64,000 nucleotides of DNA from Apostichopus japonicus (GCF_037975245.1 NC_092582.1:18626577-18690576), one strand, 5' to 3'; numbered from the stretch's first letter, positions 22,990 to 37,978 are shown. Program-made: numbers and translations. The notes: a model not told the origin generated them from the sequence alone.

Positions 22990-23892
22990 GAAGAGCTGCT
23001 CCATGAACTTCTTAATAGCAGACGTGTGGGTTGCACATTCCACTATAAACAGACAAATTAGAAACCTGGTATGGCAGACCCTCACGACTTTGATTCCCAA
23101 AAGAGAAAATTTCAGCATTTTATGATGTTACCAAACTAATGTTACAATTTTAAGTACTGGCTCAAGGATATAAATTATGATTTGTAAATTGTCCCACAGG
23201 CTAGTAGAAGCTAACAGGTTATAGTATAGGTTGTCAATTCAATCAAATTGAAACAGACCTAAAGGAGACCCACATGGGCAACTGTTTCCCCCATTACATA
23301 TATATCAAACAATTGCCCTATTCCTTTGAAGAGACAAACAACTTTTTCGTCTGCCTATAAACCTAACTAAGGTAGTGAGACGGAGAGAAAGAGAAGAACA
23401 AAAACAAACAAAGGAGAAAGAGAAATGGACAGCCCAAAAAAAGATGATTTAAAACCAATTATGCAAGATATGTCAACAACTCTTAGGAAAAGATAATCTC
23501 ACATCAAGGGAAAACTTTTGGGAGAACCTACCATAAAATTTCTACAGAGAGGCATTTTTATTATCGACAATCTATTTGTGTCCAGAAGATATATTGAGGA
23601 ATATTTTTCATTTTCTTTATTTTTATGGATCATTTGACATTTTTACATTGATCTAGCTCCTTTAAAAGGAGTTTTATCTATCCATGAAGTGAGATGTGAA
23701 GGTATTTACAGTTTAAAGGGAGAAACTGTGAGAGTTGAATGGCAGGTAACTAGTAACAGGGTTTCAGTAGCATTTCTTGGACTTAAAGGGAGACAAGTTT
23801 ATCATATCGTGAGATCAGTGATATCTGGGAAAATACATTGTTGTTGTATTTGATCAAGATTTAAGAAGCTCTAGATGACTTGAACCTTACAT

Positions 23893-24290
23893 GGTGAGGA
23901 AGGGGACGACAGAAGGCAGAGAGAAGGGAAACTTGCAAAAGGAGGAGGAGGAGGAGGGGGAGGGGGGAGGAGGATGAGGAGGAGGAAAAGAAATAGAAGG
24001 ACAAGGGAGAGGAGAAGGGAGAGATATAAAGATGAAAAGAGGAAGATGGGGAAGAAGGGAGAGGTGGAAGAGAGGGATTAGCAAAGGGTATAAAAGGAGG
24101 GAAGAAGGACAAAGAATGGAAACCAGTAGAGAGGGTAATGGGATAAGATGGAAAGGGGGAAGAAGGTAGTAAGAGGAACCGAGTGGCTCACAAAGAAGAA
24201 GGAACAAAGGGAAAAAGGAAGAAGAAGAGGGAGAAAGAGGAGGATGGAGAGATGAAGGGAAAAGAGAAGGCAGCAGAAAAGGGGGGAGAT
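23893..24290 (+). repeat. Long purine (G/A) tract
   Basis: About 400 bp almost wholly of purines on the plus strand (gga, gaa and ggga runs), pyrimidine-rich on the transcript strand. Simple-sequence; it opens long proline/serine frames on the minus strand that I do not consider coding. Confidence 0.85.
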
Positions 24291-27200
24291 AATTATTAAA
24301 CCAATTGTTATGTGACCAGATTTGAACTATTTTGTACATTAAACTGAGTACGCCTATTTAAAGATACAAATTAACATTATGCAAAAGAATTCAATTCAAG
24401 GATATTGGAAGGTTTTCCTCTAAATTGTTCTGATATCTTAGAATTAAATTAATAAATATATTTGCAAAACAGGCTTGCATGAGGTTCAAATGTAAACAAA
24501 AATCTTTCCTTGTCGGAAATATTTGCTAAGGAGCCAGTTTGCTATAATCTTTTACCAGCTCTGCTATTAAACGTAAACATAAATGTTGTGTGTTTATCTA
24601 CAGAATTGATTGTTGCATTTATCATAACATGGGGTGATCTATACAGTCTCCATGGGTCAGAGGAAATATGCCAGTTTTAATATCCTTGTCATCTCTCCCA
24701 TTTATCTGATCTCTAACTGGTGGAATTCATGGAGGATAGATGAAGTCACCCGATCGAATCACAGTTTGAGAGTTAAATAACATTATCTGAGATAAAATGA
24801 TTGGTACATTTATCAGTTATGGATGATAGTCATGCGAAAATCTTTTCTCATCCCAGCATATGAGCAAATCATGATCATGGGATCATTTGTCAAATTATGG
24901 GAAAAAGCTGCTGGGATTTGATTTGATATTTGAGCTGATATTTTGTGTGAGAGAAGAGGCAAAACATAGAACTAGAAGACATAGTGATATTATTCTGGTT
25001 TTTCCAAATGACGACAGAGTCTTTTAATGAGGGAGGGTGGGGATGTGGGGGAGGGGGGGGGGGGAGAAGGAGCATAAGAGAGGTATTCCAAAGGAAATCA
25101 AAAGATAATTTGGCACTATGGCAAATACCTGTTCCAAATCAAGTTGCTAAAAGAGCAAATATTCCTCCCCTGCAGGTCTCATGTCACTCACACAACTTTC
25201 AATATCATATCAAACATATGAAATTACTGGAAAAAAACTGAAATATGATATCAGCTTTGCCAAGCCTAATCCAAAAAATAAAGGTGATAATTCTCTTCTC
25301 TTCAATTGACTGTATTTTTGTGTTTATTTGTTTAAATGCTCCCCGGAAGCATCCAGTAGGGAATAAAGTCCATCACCTTTTCTTCCTTCCTTCCTTCCAT
25401 CCCCTCCCCCCCCCCCCCTTCTAAGCCTGACACCTATCTCCATTTCTATTAGACGAAGAAACCTTCAAAGAAAGGTAGACAGAAACGTTTATACCACTAA
25501 TGTACTCATGAATTCCACACATAATAATGATGGCATACAATGCATGTAGACTTTGCGACCTGACAAGGTATCCTGAAATTCATGTCAAAAATGTAAGGGG
25601 TTAAACTGAGCAGGTGACATCCCATGGATCTCACTGATTATTTTAAGAATAATATTCACATTGCAAGAGAGGTTTGTTTGAATAACCCAAACAATCTCTG
25701 TGGATATGCCATGTAGGTCACCAACCAATTGAGGGGACTGATCCAGGGAGCTGACAGATTGGTGGGGTGGTGCTCAGGCAGAAGAACTGGCATACACCAG
25801 ACAAATGGTACATAGATTGGCTGACAAAGCAATGGCATGGTGGAGAGGGGGGGGGTGGTATTGGTGGTGGGAGGAGGGGAAGAAAATTTACAGATTTAAT
25901 CAAAATGATCATACATCAAAGATCATGGTCCTCTGGTATATCTGTCTGTCCACTAATTCTGCAGGAGCGTCCATGATGGGCAAAATGCGACTTACTGATA
26001 TTCCATCATATATTAGAACATCTGCCAGATTGGAAAAGAGGTGGTTTCAAGGCTGGGAGGGAAGCGGATGGGGAAAAAGGATGGGAAGGTGGTGATGGGG
26101 GGGGGGGGGGAAGGGTAAGTGAGGGAGAAGTTTTTGCAGTATTCATAAAACACTACTGCCTCTAAATCCCCAGCCCTTTCCACATCAGTTAAAGAAATAA
26201 TATGAGCTTTGGAGTAAGGTATTTGTATTCAATACAGGCAAGAGCTGAAAGATGCGATGCTTTAACCTTTCTTTTCCATGTTTTCTTACTGAGGGCCCTT
26301 CCCTGATGCAGGTGGAAGATGGGGAAGAGGGGGGGGGGAGGGGGTACAATGACCAAGTGGTAAAGGTGTGAATCTTTGGTCCCCATCCCTCCCTGTCTTA
26401 CTCATCTAAAGATATAACAACTTCTCTGCCCAATCTATTCAGATATATTCTTTTACAATAAAAAGACATTTTCAATTTTTTTTAATTTTTAGAAACTGGT
26501 AATGAACATGAAATGTTAAAATACTTTACCCAATTGTTAAAAGCATCTAAGTTGAACGATAGTGAAACTAAACATATTCTGCATCAAACATTAGACAAGC
26601 TCATTTGTGTATGATCATACATAGTGACAGAGCAGGTTTTCAAATAGCCATTTTTTCTCTTAGTTCTCCAGCCTGAGTTTGATTGCATTCAATTTCCAGA
26701 TAAAATCCTTAAAAAGTTGGTCTGTGTAATAACTGATCTCAGTCAGAGACTGCAAAGTGTTATTACATTTGTTCTTTGCTGCCCTAATACCGTTGAAAAA
26801 GGCCTTTTTTACTTTTGGTATTCAATATGACATCAACAAGCACTTGCTTGAGATAACAGAGTAATATTACCCACTACAATGGTTGTGAAAAGATTAAAAT
26901 TTGATCGATGACCCCGATCCATGAGAAATTATCATTTGTTCTCAATGTTAATATTTCTCCCTACTACCTACCCTACAGCAAGACCATAATAGCTTGTGAT
27001 GAAGGCAGTCAAAACATTAGAACCACTTAAAGTCAGGGTGTGAATGAGTAAAGGGTCAACTTTGATATGTTGGCTTTCAAATTGCTGGTCCCTTTGGGCT
27101 ACAGATGGCTAAACTTAGGTGCAATTGTACCTGATTTGGAAGGGGAATACTTGGAAATTCAATGGAAGAGAAACAAACAGCATTGCAGAGAAGTAAACAA

Positions 27201-29741
27201 ACCGATATTATCAAGGGCAGGGTTTCTTTGTTTAATTTAGTAGGTAAAAGGTTGCTACAAGTGTACAGAAAGAATTGGAATGAGGAATGGAGGGAAAGTG
27301 GGGGGGGGGGGTAGTGGTGAGTCATATTGCAGTACAGTGTACCTATTTTCATACTCAACATCATGGGTTTTTACACTGTCTTATACTCTGAAAATCTAGT
27401 ATAGGTACTTACTAGTCCAAAATTTAGTACTCCCATTGTCACTTGTTCTGGTACTCAAAGTTATACTAAGGGAATTCCATATGTACTCGTAGTATGATGA
27501 GAGTCCAAGTGGAGGGGAGTGGGGGGGGGGGGCAGCATTGGGAATAGAAGATATTATTGATATGAGAAGAGGCAATGCATGGTGATTATACTGAAACCAT
27601 AGCACACATAGGATGTGTACACACTGGTGGAATTACTTAGGGGAGGGGGAGGGGGTGGGTGAGGGGGATTGTCACAGTAGGGTAAGAGGGAGGAAGGTAA
27701 GGAGAAGGCAAAACCTGCAGGACAGTTATCAGAATGGGGGAAATAACTCACATATCTGGCTATTATCTGTCAATGTAGAGTTTGACTGACCACAAGTTGA
27801 AGAAATTGACTATTAATACTAAAAAAAAAAATAATTGTTTGGTTAGATAACTATAACAATTTAACAAATGCTTATTACTAGAAATGATCCATAGTCCATC
27901 ATCACCTCAAGTTGCTCTATATTTTGGGATATTAATGTTGCCCATAATTTTGGAAAAAAGCACTCAAAAACCAGTCATGACGAAACCAAAAATACTTTCA
28001 ACTACAAATGCACACATGCAGCTACCAACCGAGAAAGATTTGGCAAAGAGAGTGAGAGAGCGGCATACCAGGCAAGAAAATAGCGAGGACGGGTTGGATT
28101 ACCTCAAGAATCGGGGTAGAGTGGCTGGAGGCATCATATCAAAAATTAGACTTAATCTGTTGTGTTTACAATTCAAATTACCCTGTGGTCACAACCTGAC
28201 AGTTGAGTAGATATTGGATGGAAAATAGCGGCTTGCTGAGTTTAGGGTTAGATTTGATCTCCTTTCTTGTGGCTTGCTAAAAACTGATAATACTCCTGGG
28301 CTAGAGAGGAGCATTATGTATACATTATCAGCAGGGAAGGACATTTTAACAGGATATTCCGTGGGATATTTTTGTTCACAACTTGACGGAAAGAAAGAAA
28401 TAAAGAAAAAATTAAAAAAAGGGTATCGTCGTAATGATTTCCATCGATTGCTTCAACAAATCACAAAATCCAGGGTGGTCTAATATTTATGAAAATTTTT
28501 GGAAAAAAATCATAGATTTATGAGACAAATCAAACGGAAGACTTAATAGGTTTGATAGGGAGAGAGCAAGAAAACGTCCTGTCTACTGTGGCTTTAAGGA
28601 CTGTTGATAAGAGAGACCACCTTTGAGGAATGAAATAATGACCAGAAGGAAAGAATTTTGTGATCCAAGATTGGTGCGAAAATTGTACACAAATTGTTAT
28701 GAACTAAAAGGGAAGTAACTTAAATTCCCCCCAAAATTCACCAAAAAATGATAATTTGACTCAGGGAAGGCTCTACAATAAGGATTTATAATTTAATACA
28801 TGATTATACGATTTTTTATTCTGTTTATACCTTTTTGGACGGTTCTCTGTACAATTAACAAACCTCATCTTCTCATATTTGAAATGGGTCCAACTTTTTC
28901 CTGAATCATTTCGTTTTCATATTTTTTTTCATTTTATTTCATATTTATAGCCAACAACCTTTCATTACCTTCCACTGGGACAAGTAATGGTTGGATAATG
29001 CTTCCCCTTCTTAGCAATCATCTTAAACACCCTGATCTATTCGTTGCTGTATAGATCAAGTTATTTTAGTAAAATCTTGGCAATCAGCCTATCAAAATTA
29101 TTTTGATGCAATAAAAGGCTTAAAGTCATCTACGTAGCTGTTGATTTTTTTTTTTTTTTATCACATTCTTACTGACAGACGTTTACTTCGTGAAGATATT
29201 TCTGGCTAATTGTTTCTCCCATTTTCAGTTATTTTTATACATATTTTTTTATTCATATCTTTGCAGACTGAAAGCAACGCTCTGCATAGTATTATAAAAA
29301 AAAGTCACGAAAATAGAGAGGAAAAAAAAAGTACAGACCTACAGTTCATTTTTTGGTAGAATATTTGGGGAAACTCGCCCAGTTTCTCTGTCACCTGATT
29401 ACTAAAAATACTTCAGAAAGTAGAATGCCATCAATTTAATCAATACCCCCATGGAATTGTTTCTTTACAGCATAGTTTAGAAATATCACATTTCTAGTTT
29501 CATGTGGAGATCTGTGTGGCTATACCAGAATAGCAGTGGATCTGTTGATTTAAGATGGTCTAGATGATAACACACCATAATTGTACAGGAGGTTATGTCT
29601 ATGATATCATAAAAATGCTCCCAAAATGAAAAACAAGAGTTACAGCAACACGGTAAGGTAAGTAAATGGGATATTATGTTGAAAGAAGTGACTGTCCAGA
29701 AAAATCATCTGTGAAATGTTTAGCTTTTGGATTTATTTACT

Positions 29742-30107
29742 TAATTGGTGTGAAGACTCGCGCAAAAAGAAACATCTAATGCCGGTAATCTGACCTGGTT
29801 TCGAATGAGGTGTAACAGAAGTGTAAGACACCACCATCGATCCCAGGAAATACACACACAGCTTGCTACCATTGGTAATTAGACACTAGTGTACAGTCAG
29901 TAAATACAGCTGCGGTCAATACCCATAGCACAGTGTATAAAGGATACAGCGATGGACATCTCAGATCCAGCTAGATAACAAGGTATCACGTTTTATTACT
30001 GTCTGCATTTTGTAGTGACAAGAGAATAACTTCACTTGCAAGCAATGGAGAGTTAACTTTTTAAAGATGGCGGCACGCTGTTTGGGCCAAGTCTTCAATG
30101 CCTTTTA
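29742..30107. mobile_element. MITE copy 1 (family shared with 61107-61471)
   Basis: Starts ttggtgtgaagactcgcgc and ends ccaagtcttcaatgcctttta. The ends form an inverted repeat around TGAAGACTCGC / GCGAGTCTTCA, degraded on the right here. About 90% identical over its length to the element at 61.1 kb, including aatgccggtaatctgacc and tttcgaatgaggtgtaacag. No ORF. Confidence 0.85.
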
Positions 30108-30424
30108 GTTATACATATATGCATAGATATCCAGTGTAAAAATGACAAATCACTACATTGGAATAACTGTCAAAAAAAAAAAAAATCAAAATACTTGGTA
30201 GTTTAGGATATGGTAGGGAAGGGAGAGGGTGAGGAAAGGTGAGTGTGGGGAGGGGGGAGGAACATTGTTCCGAACTGAGCTCTATGTTAAGCTAGATAAA
30301 TATTGAGCAAGAGGATTAACATTTACTGTTGGGGATGAGTTGATCAGGCTTATATGTAAGCCTCTCTGTAGTGAATGATAGTAATTGTCAAAGGGATCAC
30401 ACAACAAATTCACTGATCAAAGAA

Positions 30425-30704
30425 CAGGGGCGGACTGACAGGTTGGGCAATCGGAGCATTTGCACGCAGGCCCAGAGCAATTGTGGGCCCTCACCAGTCT
30501 CCATGGCCTCCTAATCAAAATCTGATATTCAGTATGTTTTGTTTCAATATTGTGAGCCTTGTACATATAAAATGGGTTGTATTCCAAAGTGGACTAAATC
30601 ATTTTTCATGATGGTCAAGGGGGGAGGGGCCAAGAACCCCCCTCACTTTCTTCTTGCTGGCTCTGCCGCTGGCGGGGGCCCAGATCCTCATCAGTCCACC
30701 CATG
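30425..30704. mobile_element. hAT-like non-autonomous element relic
   Basis: Left end CAGGGGCGGACTGA, right end TCAGTCCACCCATG, whose reverse complement CATGGGTGGACTGA differs from the left end at two bases. CAGGGGCG termini are typical of hAT superfamily elements. The 8-bp flanks do not match, so it is old or the ends are slightly off. Confidence 0.6.
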
Positions 30705-31066
30705 ATCATACACGACATCCACAAGAACAAAAAAATCAATGGTACATAGAGGCTTGCGAAGAGTAACATCACGTATGAGAAATGAAATCCTAAAAACTTT
30801 TGTGCATGGAAAACATGCAAAGATGTTTTGATCAATATCAAAACCCAACGGTACTTCTATAGTCACTGGAGAGAGATCTTACCATCATATATATATGTGG
30901 TGTCCATATCATATGGTACTATAAATAGCCAAAGTCTATTCTTCATTGCGTAGCACCAAAAGCTACACCCCTACCGACCACCAACCACCCCTACCCTGCC
31001 CCCATCACCCCTAACAAAAAGTGTCATTCTAACACAGTTAGAAGGGTTTATTCAAACATGTCTTAC

Positions 31067-31127
31067 CTTTGAGTTCTCGTGTTCTCTGTTCCGATGCCTG
31101 CCATTAGTACTTCCCCTTGGTATATCT
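31067..31127 (-). CDS. CaV2 exon: 61-bp tail exon
   Basis: One base completes the split Lys codon, and 20 codons follow (residues 435-454), DIPRGSTNGRHRNREHENSK, ending in phase 0 at AAG|GTAAGA. The acceptor is TTTGTAATACAG. No long ORF covers this exon. It was found because it has strong splice sites and exactly the phase needed between the 39850 donor and the 20722 acceptor. The other two frames contain or need a frameshift; one has an immediate TAA. The peptide is basic and hydrophilic. Confidence 0.85.
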
Positions 31128-33597
31128 CTGTATTACAAAGAGAGAGAAAAAGAATACATTATTAACCATGACAAGAGAAGCAAGAGCTCAGTTAAATATG
31201 GTTCCCTCTTGGACAGAGATGCCAAGAATGAGGGGAGGGGATGAGGTAGGGGGGAGGAGGGCAAAGGGGCATCATGTCATTTGTAAAATTTCAAAAAATT
31301 GCCTTAGGTCCACAAAACTGTGGTCAGTGTCCTTGAATCATAGGTTGTGAAAACAAAGGGATAACATAACAGAAAATTAGGCTGTCACTTCCCTGTACAT
31401 CATCAATGTACATAATTATCGCTAGAATTTTTATTCATAAATAAAACTAGAATTGAGAAATGACTTGTAAAATTGTCAATCTTTGATGGATTTTTGATGG
31501 GAGTTGCAGCTATTTTCATGATTTCTAATGCCTCTTAGCATGATTAGGGACAACATTCATAGGTATTCGTAGACCTTTAATCATTAGCCTAATACATCAA
31601 ATAAATACTTTACTGTTAAACACTACATTTGGGGGTATAAAAAACGTTTTAAAGTTGAACATCAACGCTTTATTTACAAATTATATTGATAAAATATTGA
31701 GAGTATTTAATGTCAAAAATTATCAATAACTTGCAATTCTGTAATAAATTTTGATATTCTCTTGACTTGGTCAGAACAATATGGAAAGTTTATGCCGTAC
31801 GGATGTTAGATTGATCAAAGTGAAGTCCCAGAATCCTTGTTATGCCCTTTGTTCAGTTTTACTATTTCCAAAAAAATAAAACCAAAACAAGAATTACCAC
31901 TGACATGATAGAAGTAAAGGTTAACAGACCGATGTTGCCACAAAATTCAAAGAAATGTAAAAAACATCCCTGTTTCATAGATGAGGATTAATACAAACCT
32001 GTATGAATTGTCAGGAAAAGTCCCAAACCAATTAGAAAGTTATCGGACGTACGGGGCAGAGGACTTGTTTAATTGTTCCAATATGCTGGAAATCATACGC
32101 CTACACAAGAATAATTCAACCCACTCATGAAACATATAACCTGGTCGATCAGGTGACAAAGTCTGTTAATTAAGTCAAATATCATATCTAACTCCTAAAT
32201 GGAAGCGGAAAAAGACACACAAGGAAATAATGTCTGTTTCTGCCAAATGCACTTCCTATATATATTGTGCATGGCTGACTTTAATCAGGACAAACTCAAA
32301 ACGGAATATTCATTTTCCGTTTTTTGTTTTCTGAAATTGACAAAGTTTCTATAAAGTTCTATTTCACACATCTAATATATTGAGACTGGATGGGGATGAG
32401 GGGAGGGGAGGGGTGAGGAGAGATATGAAGGGTTATAATTCTCAGATAGCATCCACACGAGTGAAAGACACAAGAATGGAAAAGGTTGATTACTTTCGAT
32501 CATCTGTACCAAAATGTTTGAAAAATATTCTATGCTTAAGCGATGACAAACTATTTCTGCCAAATTTCTCATGGAGTCCATTCCCTTGATGCTTTTTAGG
32601 GAACAGGAAATGAAATGGGTTTGATCAAGTACTAGTCATAATGTATACATGACACTGTGGCTTAATTCTGAGAAGCAACCCCCCCCCCCTCACACTAAAA
32701 CAAAGAAACAGTTATATTGGGTTCATCACCTAATGAATGGGCTGATGAGTACGGTAATTTGTAGGTCGCAAGATTTGTAATCCTACGATCCCAATCTTTA
32801 CCAAACCAATTTCGCTCTATTTAATTTCCCAGTCAGTTTTCTGTTTTTGATTTAGGTAAAAGAAGAAACCATATTTATCATCCGTCTGGATTTTCTACAA
32901 AATGTTTAAATAACTAGGAAAAGCAGCTGTTTTTGCATATTGTCCTCAATAATCCAGCAATGTTTTCTTAAACCTACAGAGTATCAGTCCAAACAAGATT
33001 ACAATACATCAAAGTAGTACGGGGCACGCTTCCATATTTTCTAAGGCAGTGAACGTTAACCGATAGGAAATTCACAAACTGATGTTTGTCTTAACAAGTC
33101 TACAAGTGTTACCTTTGTAATGTGGAATTTTTTTTTTTTACTGACAAAATGATTTTAAAGTTGTGAATAATTATTCTTTTCCATTATTGGAATGAAACTT
33201 CATTGGTCAAACTAATTGATTGGCCATAGCAATATAGGATTTCATAATTTTGGAAAAAAAATGATGACAAAAGGTATGAAAAGTTTTCACTCTACAGCAA
33301 CCTTTTGGAGCTGATTTCTAATATACTGTTCCTTCTAATGAATACTCTCTACTCCCACAGACCACTGCTAGTGCAGCTTATTAACCAGACTGTATTCAAG
33401 TTCCAACTTCAATGTTAAAACTACTACATTTTTTTTTAAATATTCGCAATTTGAAATTTTTTGTATGTAATCATAATAAAAATAAAAATAATCAGCAGTT
33501 ATTTTTGTTATTATTATTTGTTATTATTATTTTTTTCCTCCAAGGATCCAATGCCTCTATTGTAGTGGGGCACTGATCACCCTCCATCTTCATTCAG

Positions 33598-33660
33598 TCC
33601 TCCCCCTCCTCCTCCTCCCTATCCTCCTCCTCTCCCTCCCCCTCTCCTCCCCCTCCCACC
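33598..33660 (+). repeat. Pyrimidine (CCTCCT) simple repeat
   Basis: CCT/CCCCT-rich tract. It is followed by ctttgaaatcctgtgcacat, which recurs near 59992 as cttttgaaatcctgtgcatg and may mark the end of a dispersed repeat. Confidence 0.8.
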
Positions 33661-36600
33661 TTTGAAATCCTGTGCACATATTGCTGATAGGCTTTATGCA
33701 CACTGAGTTTGTATAGAAGTATAAAATGAAAGGCAACATCCAGCTTGTATGAAACCTTTAACCAGTAATATCTACAATCCCTTATTACAATTATCAAAAA
33801 TGATTTACTGGTTTTATCAAAATGGAATGCATAAAAAAAATGCAGGAATATCAGAGGGGGAAAAAAAATATATCTCCCAAACAGAAGATAGGGCACGACT
33901 AAGTCAAAAGCAGCACGACTAAAGTCAAAAATCTTCAAAACAGCTTTTGAGAGTATGGTTGGCAACTTTTTTTTTAAAATATGTATCTTGTATTATTCAA
34001 AGTTGGATATAAACACTAAGACACCTGGGGAGGCCCCTAGATTTTTTATTTTTCAACAAAAGATGGTTAATGAGAGTGTGTCATTTATATATTGCATTTG
34101 TTATCATGGTAGTATTCAATCATAACTAAAAGAAAACAGATGTTTTCCTATTCATTTTTTTATTCATTATGTTCATTTTTGTCAGATTTTAGTTTTACAC
34201 ATATAGCATCACACAACATTTATCAAAAATTTATCAACAGTTATCAAAAATATATCAAAAAGTCATGTTTTATGTATATATATTTACAGAAAAATAGAGC
34301 AACTAGATTGCAGATAAATGTTTTACATATTTTCAAGAATGTTTCAGGAAATTGCTACAAATTTAAAAGACCGCACCGAGATCCATGGAGCTTTCACACT
34401 TCTTATTTTGATATCGAGCTCACTATCTGAGCTACAAATGGTGGGGGGGGTGAGGGGGAGGGCAGGGGGTGGGATGTTAGAATATGGTCACATAGAAAAC
34501 CAAAGTGCCCCCCAAAACAAATTTAAACAACAATTTTGTAAAAGTATTCCTTCAAAGACATATATGACCCCAACAACAGTACAAGAGGGAGATTTATACA
34601 GTTCACCAGCACTGGATTCAAATTGGTTTTTGTACGCCTGACCTGCTGCGACTTTATAAAAACGATTAATACGAAGAACCATTTAGAAGGTCACCAGTTT
34701 CTGTCTGACGAATATGCTTGAAACTCATGGTGATGGTCCCTCATGCTGAAACATCAACATCCACTTTCACATCATTCCTACAAATCCCCGGTCTGAGAGA
34801 TTTATAATGGTTCCAAAGTTATTTATTCATGCCGACCAAAAGAAAGAGAAACATATTGTACATATCCTGGTGAAATGATGCATTCAATTTTCTACATCCT
34901 GTTTTTCTGTTGAGATGCTGAAACACTTGGAATTTGCAACATTTTGTACCCAAATGACAACTTTATCGAAGAATACAGATGTGATGTCATAGAGATCCTT
35001 AAAGTTAAGAAAAATAAATAATAATAATAACAAGAATCCTATCAAATCCACGATCAAGACAATAATAAGTGAAAAACAAAACGTCTTGCTTATTTCACTC
35101 AATGAATGTTCTTTTTACCAAAAGTCATTTGTTAACACGTTCGCCAAATTAAAACCATAACCTTTTACTTTCATGACGATGCTAAACTTGTACTGTACAA
35201 ACTTATTTGATATTCTGCAACATCAAAATTTTAACCATTTCCCTCTGTAAAAAAAAAAAAAAAATATCCAATCCTCTCTATATATTTAAAGCCACTTTAG
35301 CATTTACTCTAGAATTTACCTGATTTTTCTACAAAAAGACAAGAACGAGAAGCATTACGATAAAGCCGTCTGGTCAACCAATATGGAGATATATCGGTTA
35401 TAACAACATGTTGATATTTTCCAATTGCCCTCTGTTACTGGTAACCAGGATAGGAAACAACCAAACATGGTTTTTCTTTTCTTTCTTTCTTTAAAGAAGA
35501 TTTTTCTTTGTTCCCTTTCAAAATAAATACAAGTACAACAAAACACTTCCATATGGGGTGTGCCCTTCCATTAAGAGGGAAATCATCTCGTGCAGCACAA
35601 GTCCGGTGGACGTTTACAAGGCTGGGTGGCTCCCAAAATTGAGGAAATCATCGCCTCACCTAGTAAAAACAAAATTCTGGACTGATGGGAAGTTTTTTTA
35701 GCAGAAAAGGGAAAGCTCTCTGCCCCATTAACTAATCTATTTGTCATTTCGTGTGCCCTTTTGAACTTGTGGATAATCAAAGGGATGGCAATTTTAAGGC
35801 AGCAATTTCAAGAGTTGTAACCAGTTCTAATGATCCCTTCTGTTATTGTATAATCTCTCTCTCTCTATCCTCTGTACAAAGAAGTTAACAAAGGCAGGTG
35901 TCCTTTCATACACAACGGATCGATCCGAGAAGGTTAAATTCCGGTAAAGTTTTAGCTCTGTAAAACGGCCCAGGTGAGAGTGACATGTGGAAACAATAAC
36001 GGAATTACACGTTAATAGTTTCGACGAAAAAAACAACAGAGTTATAAGTATTAAAAAAACAAAAAGGTAGGAAGACAAACTATTGCAATTTTTGCATGTT
36101 ACATCCTTAGACAGGAACACAGATCATAATAGGTGTAAGCTAGCTAAAAATATACTACAAATTAGTATGCCACCTGCTACAGCCCCCCCCCCCCCCCCAA
36201 AAAGGAAAAAAATTAAGGTCAACTGTCACTTATCCTGAGTTTATACATTTGACCCTCTGGTCACCAGAATTTGCACCAAAGATATTAACACCATTCAGGA
36301 TTGTGTTTAGACCAAATTGTAAGTGTGTGTTTACAAACTGTGTTTGACATTGATATTACTGGAGAGAATACTTTCTCTTCCCCCCAAAAAGAGGTAAAAG
36401 TTTGAATTTTTTTGCTTCGAGGACCAGGACTGTTTTTAGACCCTCAGGACACAAACAGATTATCAAGGAATTCAAGAGCTATCATCCACCTAAGGCAAAA
36501 TAATTTCTTTCAATCAATATTTCAAAACTTGTAATGCCTTTCTCCAAAACACACTGAGGTAGAGAAACGTGACATTTTTGTCAGGAGCCTTGCCACTGTT

Positions 36601-37978
36601 CTTGAGAGACAGAGAACGGGAGAGAGTAAAAAAATTTGTTCTAAGGACCATATGTTGAAATATGAAACTGGTGGTAAAATAATTCTTCAAATCTTTTTGA
36701 CAGCTTGTATCAAAATAATGTCAAATTGATTTATCTGTACATTTGTGAGGCAAACACTGGCCCTATTGTGCTGGGCTCTTGGCAGTACAGCATCAAATTG
36801 GACACATATGGATTTTTAATAGTACTGTGACCAGAGAAAATTGTTTAAATTGGCAAACAGTTCCAGGGTTAACCCTACTGGGGGGTGGGTGTGGGAGACA
36901 GTAATTAGTTGGGATGTTCAGTAGGTGTTTTTTTGGCTCCCTGAAGTACTTGTCAGATGATGAAGGTTGGTGGGATATACATCATACACTTGCCATGGGA
37001 ATCCAAGACATAATCTCGTCAGTTTGTGATATATTCGTAGCCAAACCTCATCATGTATATGAATTGCTGCATAAAATTGCAATTCAAAAAAATTTGTAGA
37101 AAAGCTTTCAGAGCTTTGTCATGTAATGTGAAAGGAGTGCTGGAATTAGGGACGTGTAGATGTTGACGTCATGGAATAACTTGAATAATAAAGAATCTAA
37201 AAATTCTAAAAGAGATAAAAAAAAGTTGCTGGGAGGGGGGGAGGGAGGAAGGGGGAGGTGTAAATTAGTGTGTCCGACAAGAGTCGGAATTCCAATAATA
37301 AGTTGAATAAATATAATTTTTACTTTTGCTTCAATAAATATTTTATTCTCCATCCGAATAGAATCATCTCAAATTCGGCCTAATCACAATCAATCAATGG
37401 CGATAAATATCACAAAAATGGGACATTTGGAGCATATCCATGTTGACGCACTCTTTTAGGCTGTTAATTTAGCAGCCTGTCTCTGTTTGAATCACTTATA
37501 CAGAGAGATCAAAGAGACACCACCTTATTACTACTTGAGGAGCTTTCAAATGATTGATAAGATTTCAGAGTTTAGACAGGGATGTCAAACCCACCAGTGA
37601 TCAAAGGGGCATAGGTTAATACATGACCTTGAAACAGCAGATCAGTAGTAGGCATGGAGTGCCAGATGGGTGGGGGGAGCTGGGTAACAGCAGGGAAAGG
37701 GGCGAGCGAGAATTTTTGCCCCTGACACATCATAAATCGAACGGAAATGAACTTGTAAAAGAGAGTACACTTTGCCAGAATTTGCTACTATATTGCTAAA
37801 AATATGCAATTTAAGTAATAATAAAATAGGTGAAATTATGCCTGTAATGGTATAATAGATTCTGTTTTAATCTTTACTAAACATCAGCCCCCCCCCCCCC
37901 CCAAGCCAAGAAAGAAAAAAAGGAATACACAGAAAGTGAAACGTTTCTTGGAGTAAGTCTTAAAGTATAATTTTTGAA

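Larger units (their letters stand above)
20723..31066 (-). other. CaV2 intron, 10.3 kb
   Basis: Holds a 24-bp G-rich repeat (21052), the duplicated segment and 24-bp minisatellite (21.6-22.6 kb), a (GGGGA)n run (22943), a long purine tract (23.9-24.3 kb), many G runs of 10 to 14, a MITE copy (29742-30107) and a hAT-like relic (30425-30704). No supported exon. Confidence 0.8.

Noticed and set aside
23887-24339. 150-codon minus ORF rich in Pro, Ser and Leu
   Set aside because: Translation of the purine/pyrimidine simple tract.
27884-28210. 108-codon plus-strand ORF
   Set aside because: Hydrophilic but unrecognised, with no supporting context; ORFs of this size are expected in 10 kb of intron.
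35583-35780. Minus-strand segment EAMISSILGATQPCKRPPD with an ACTAG acceptor
   Set aside because: The frame is not compatible with the flanking exon phases and the only donor (TT|GTAAAC) is weak.
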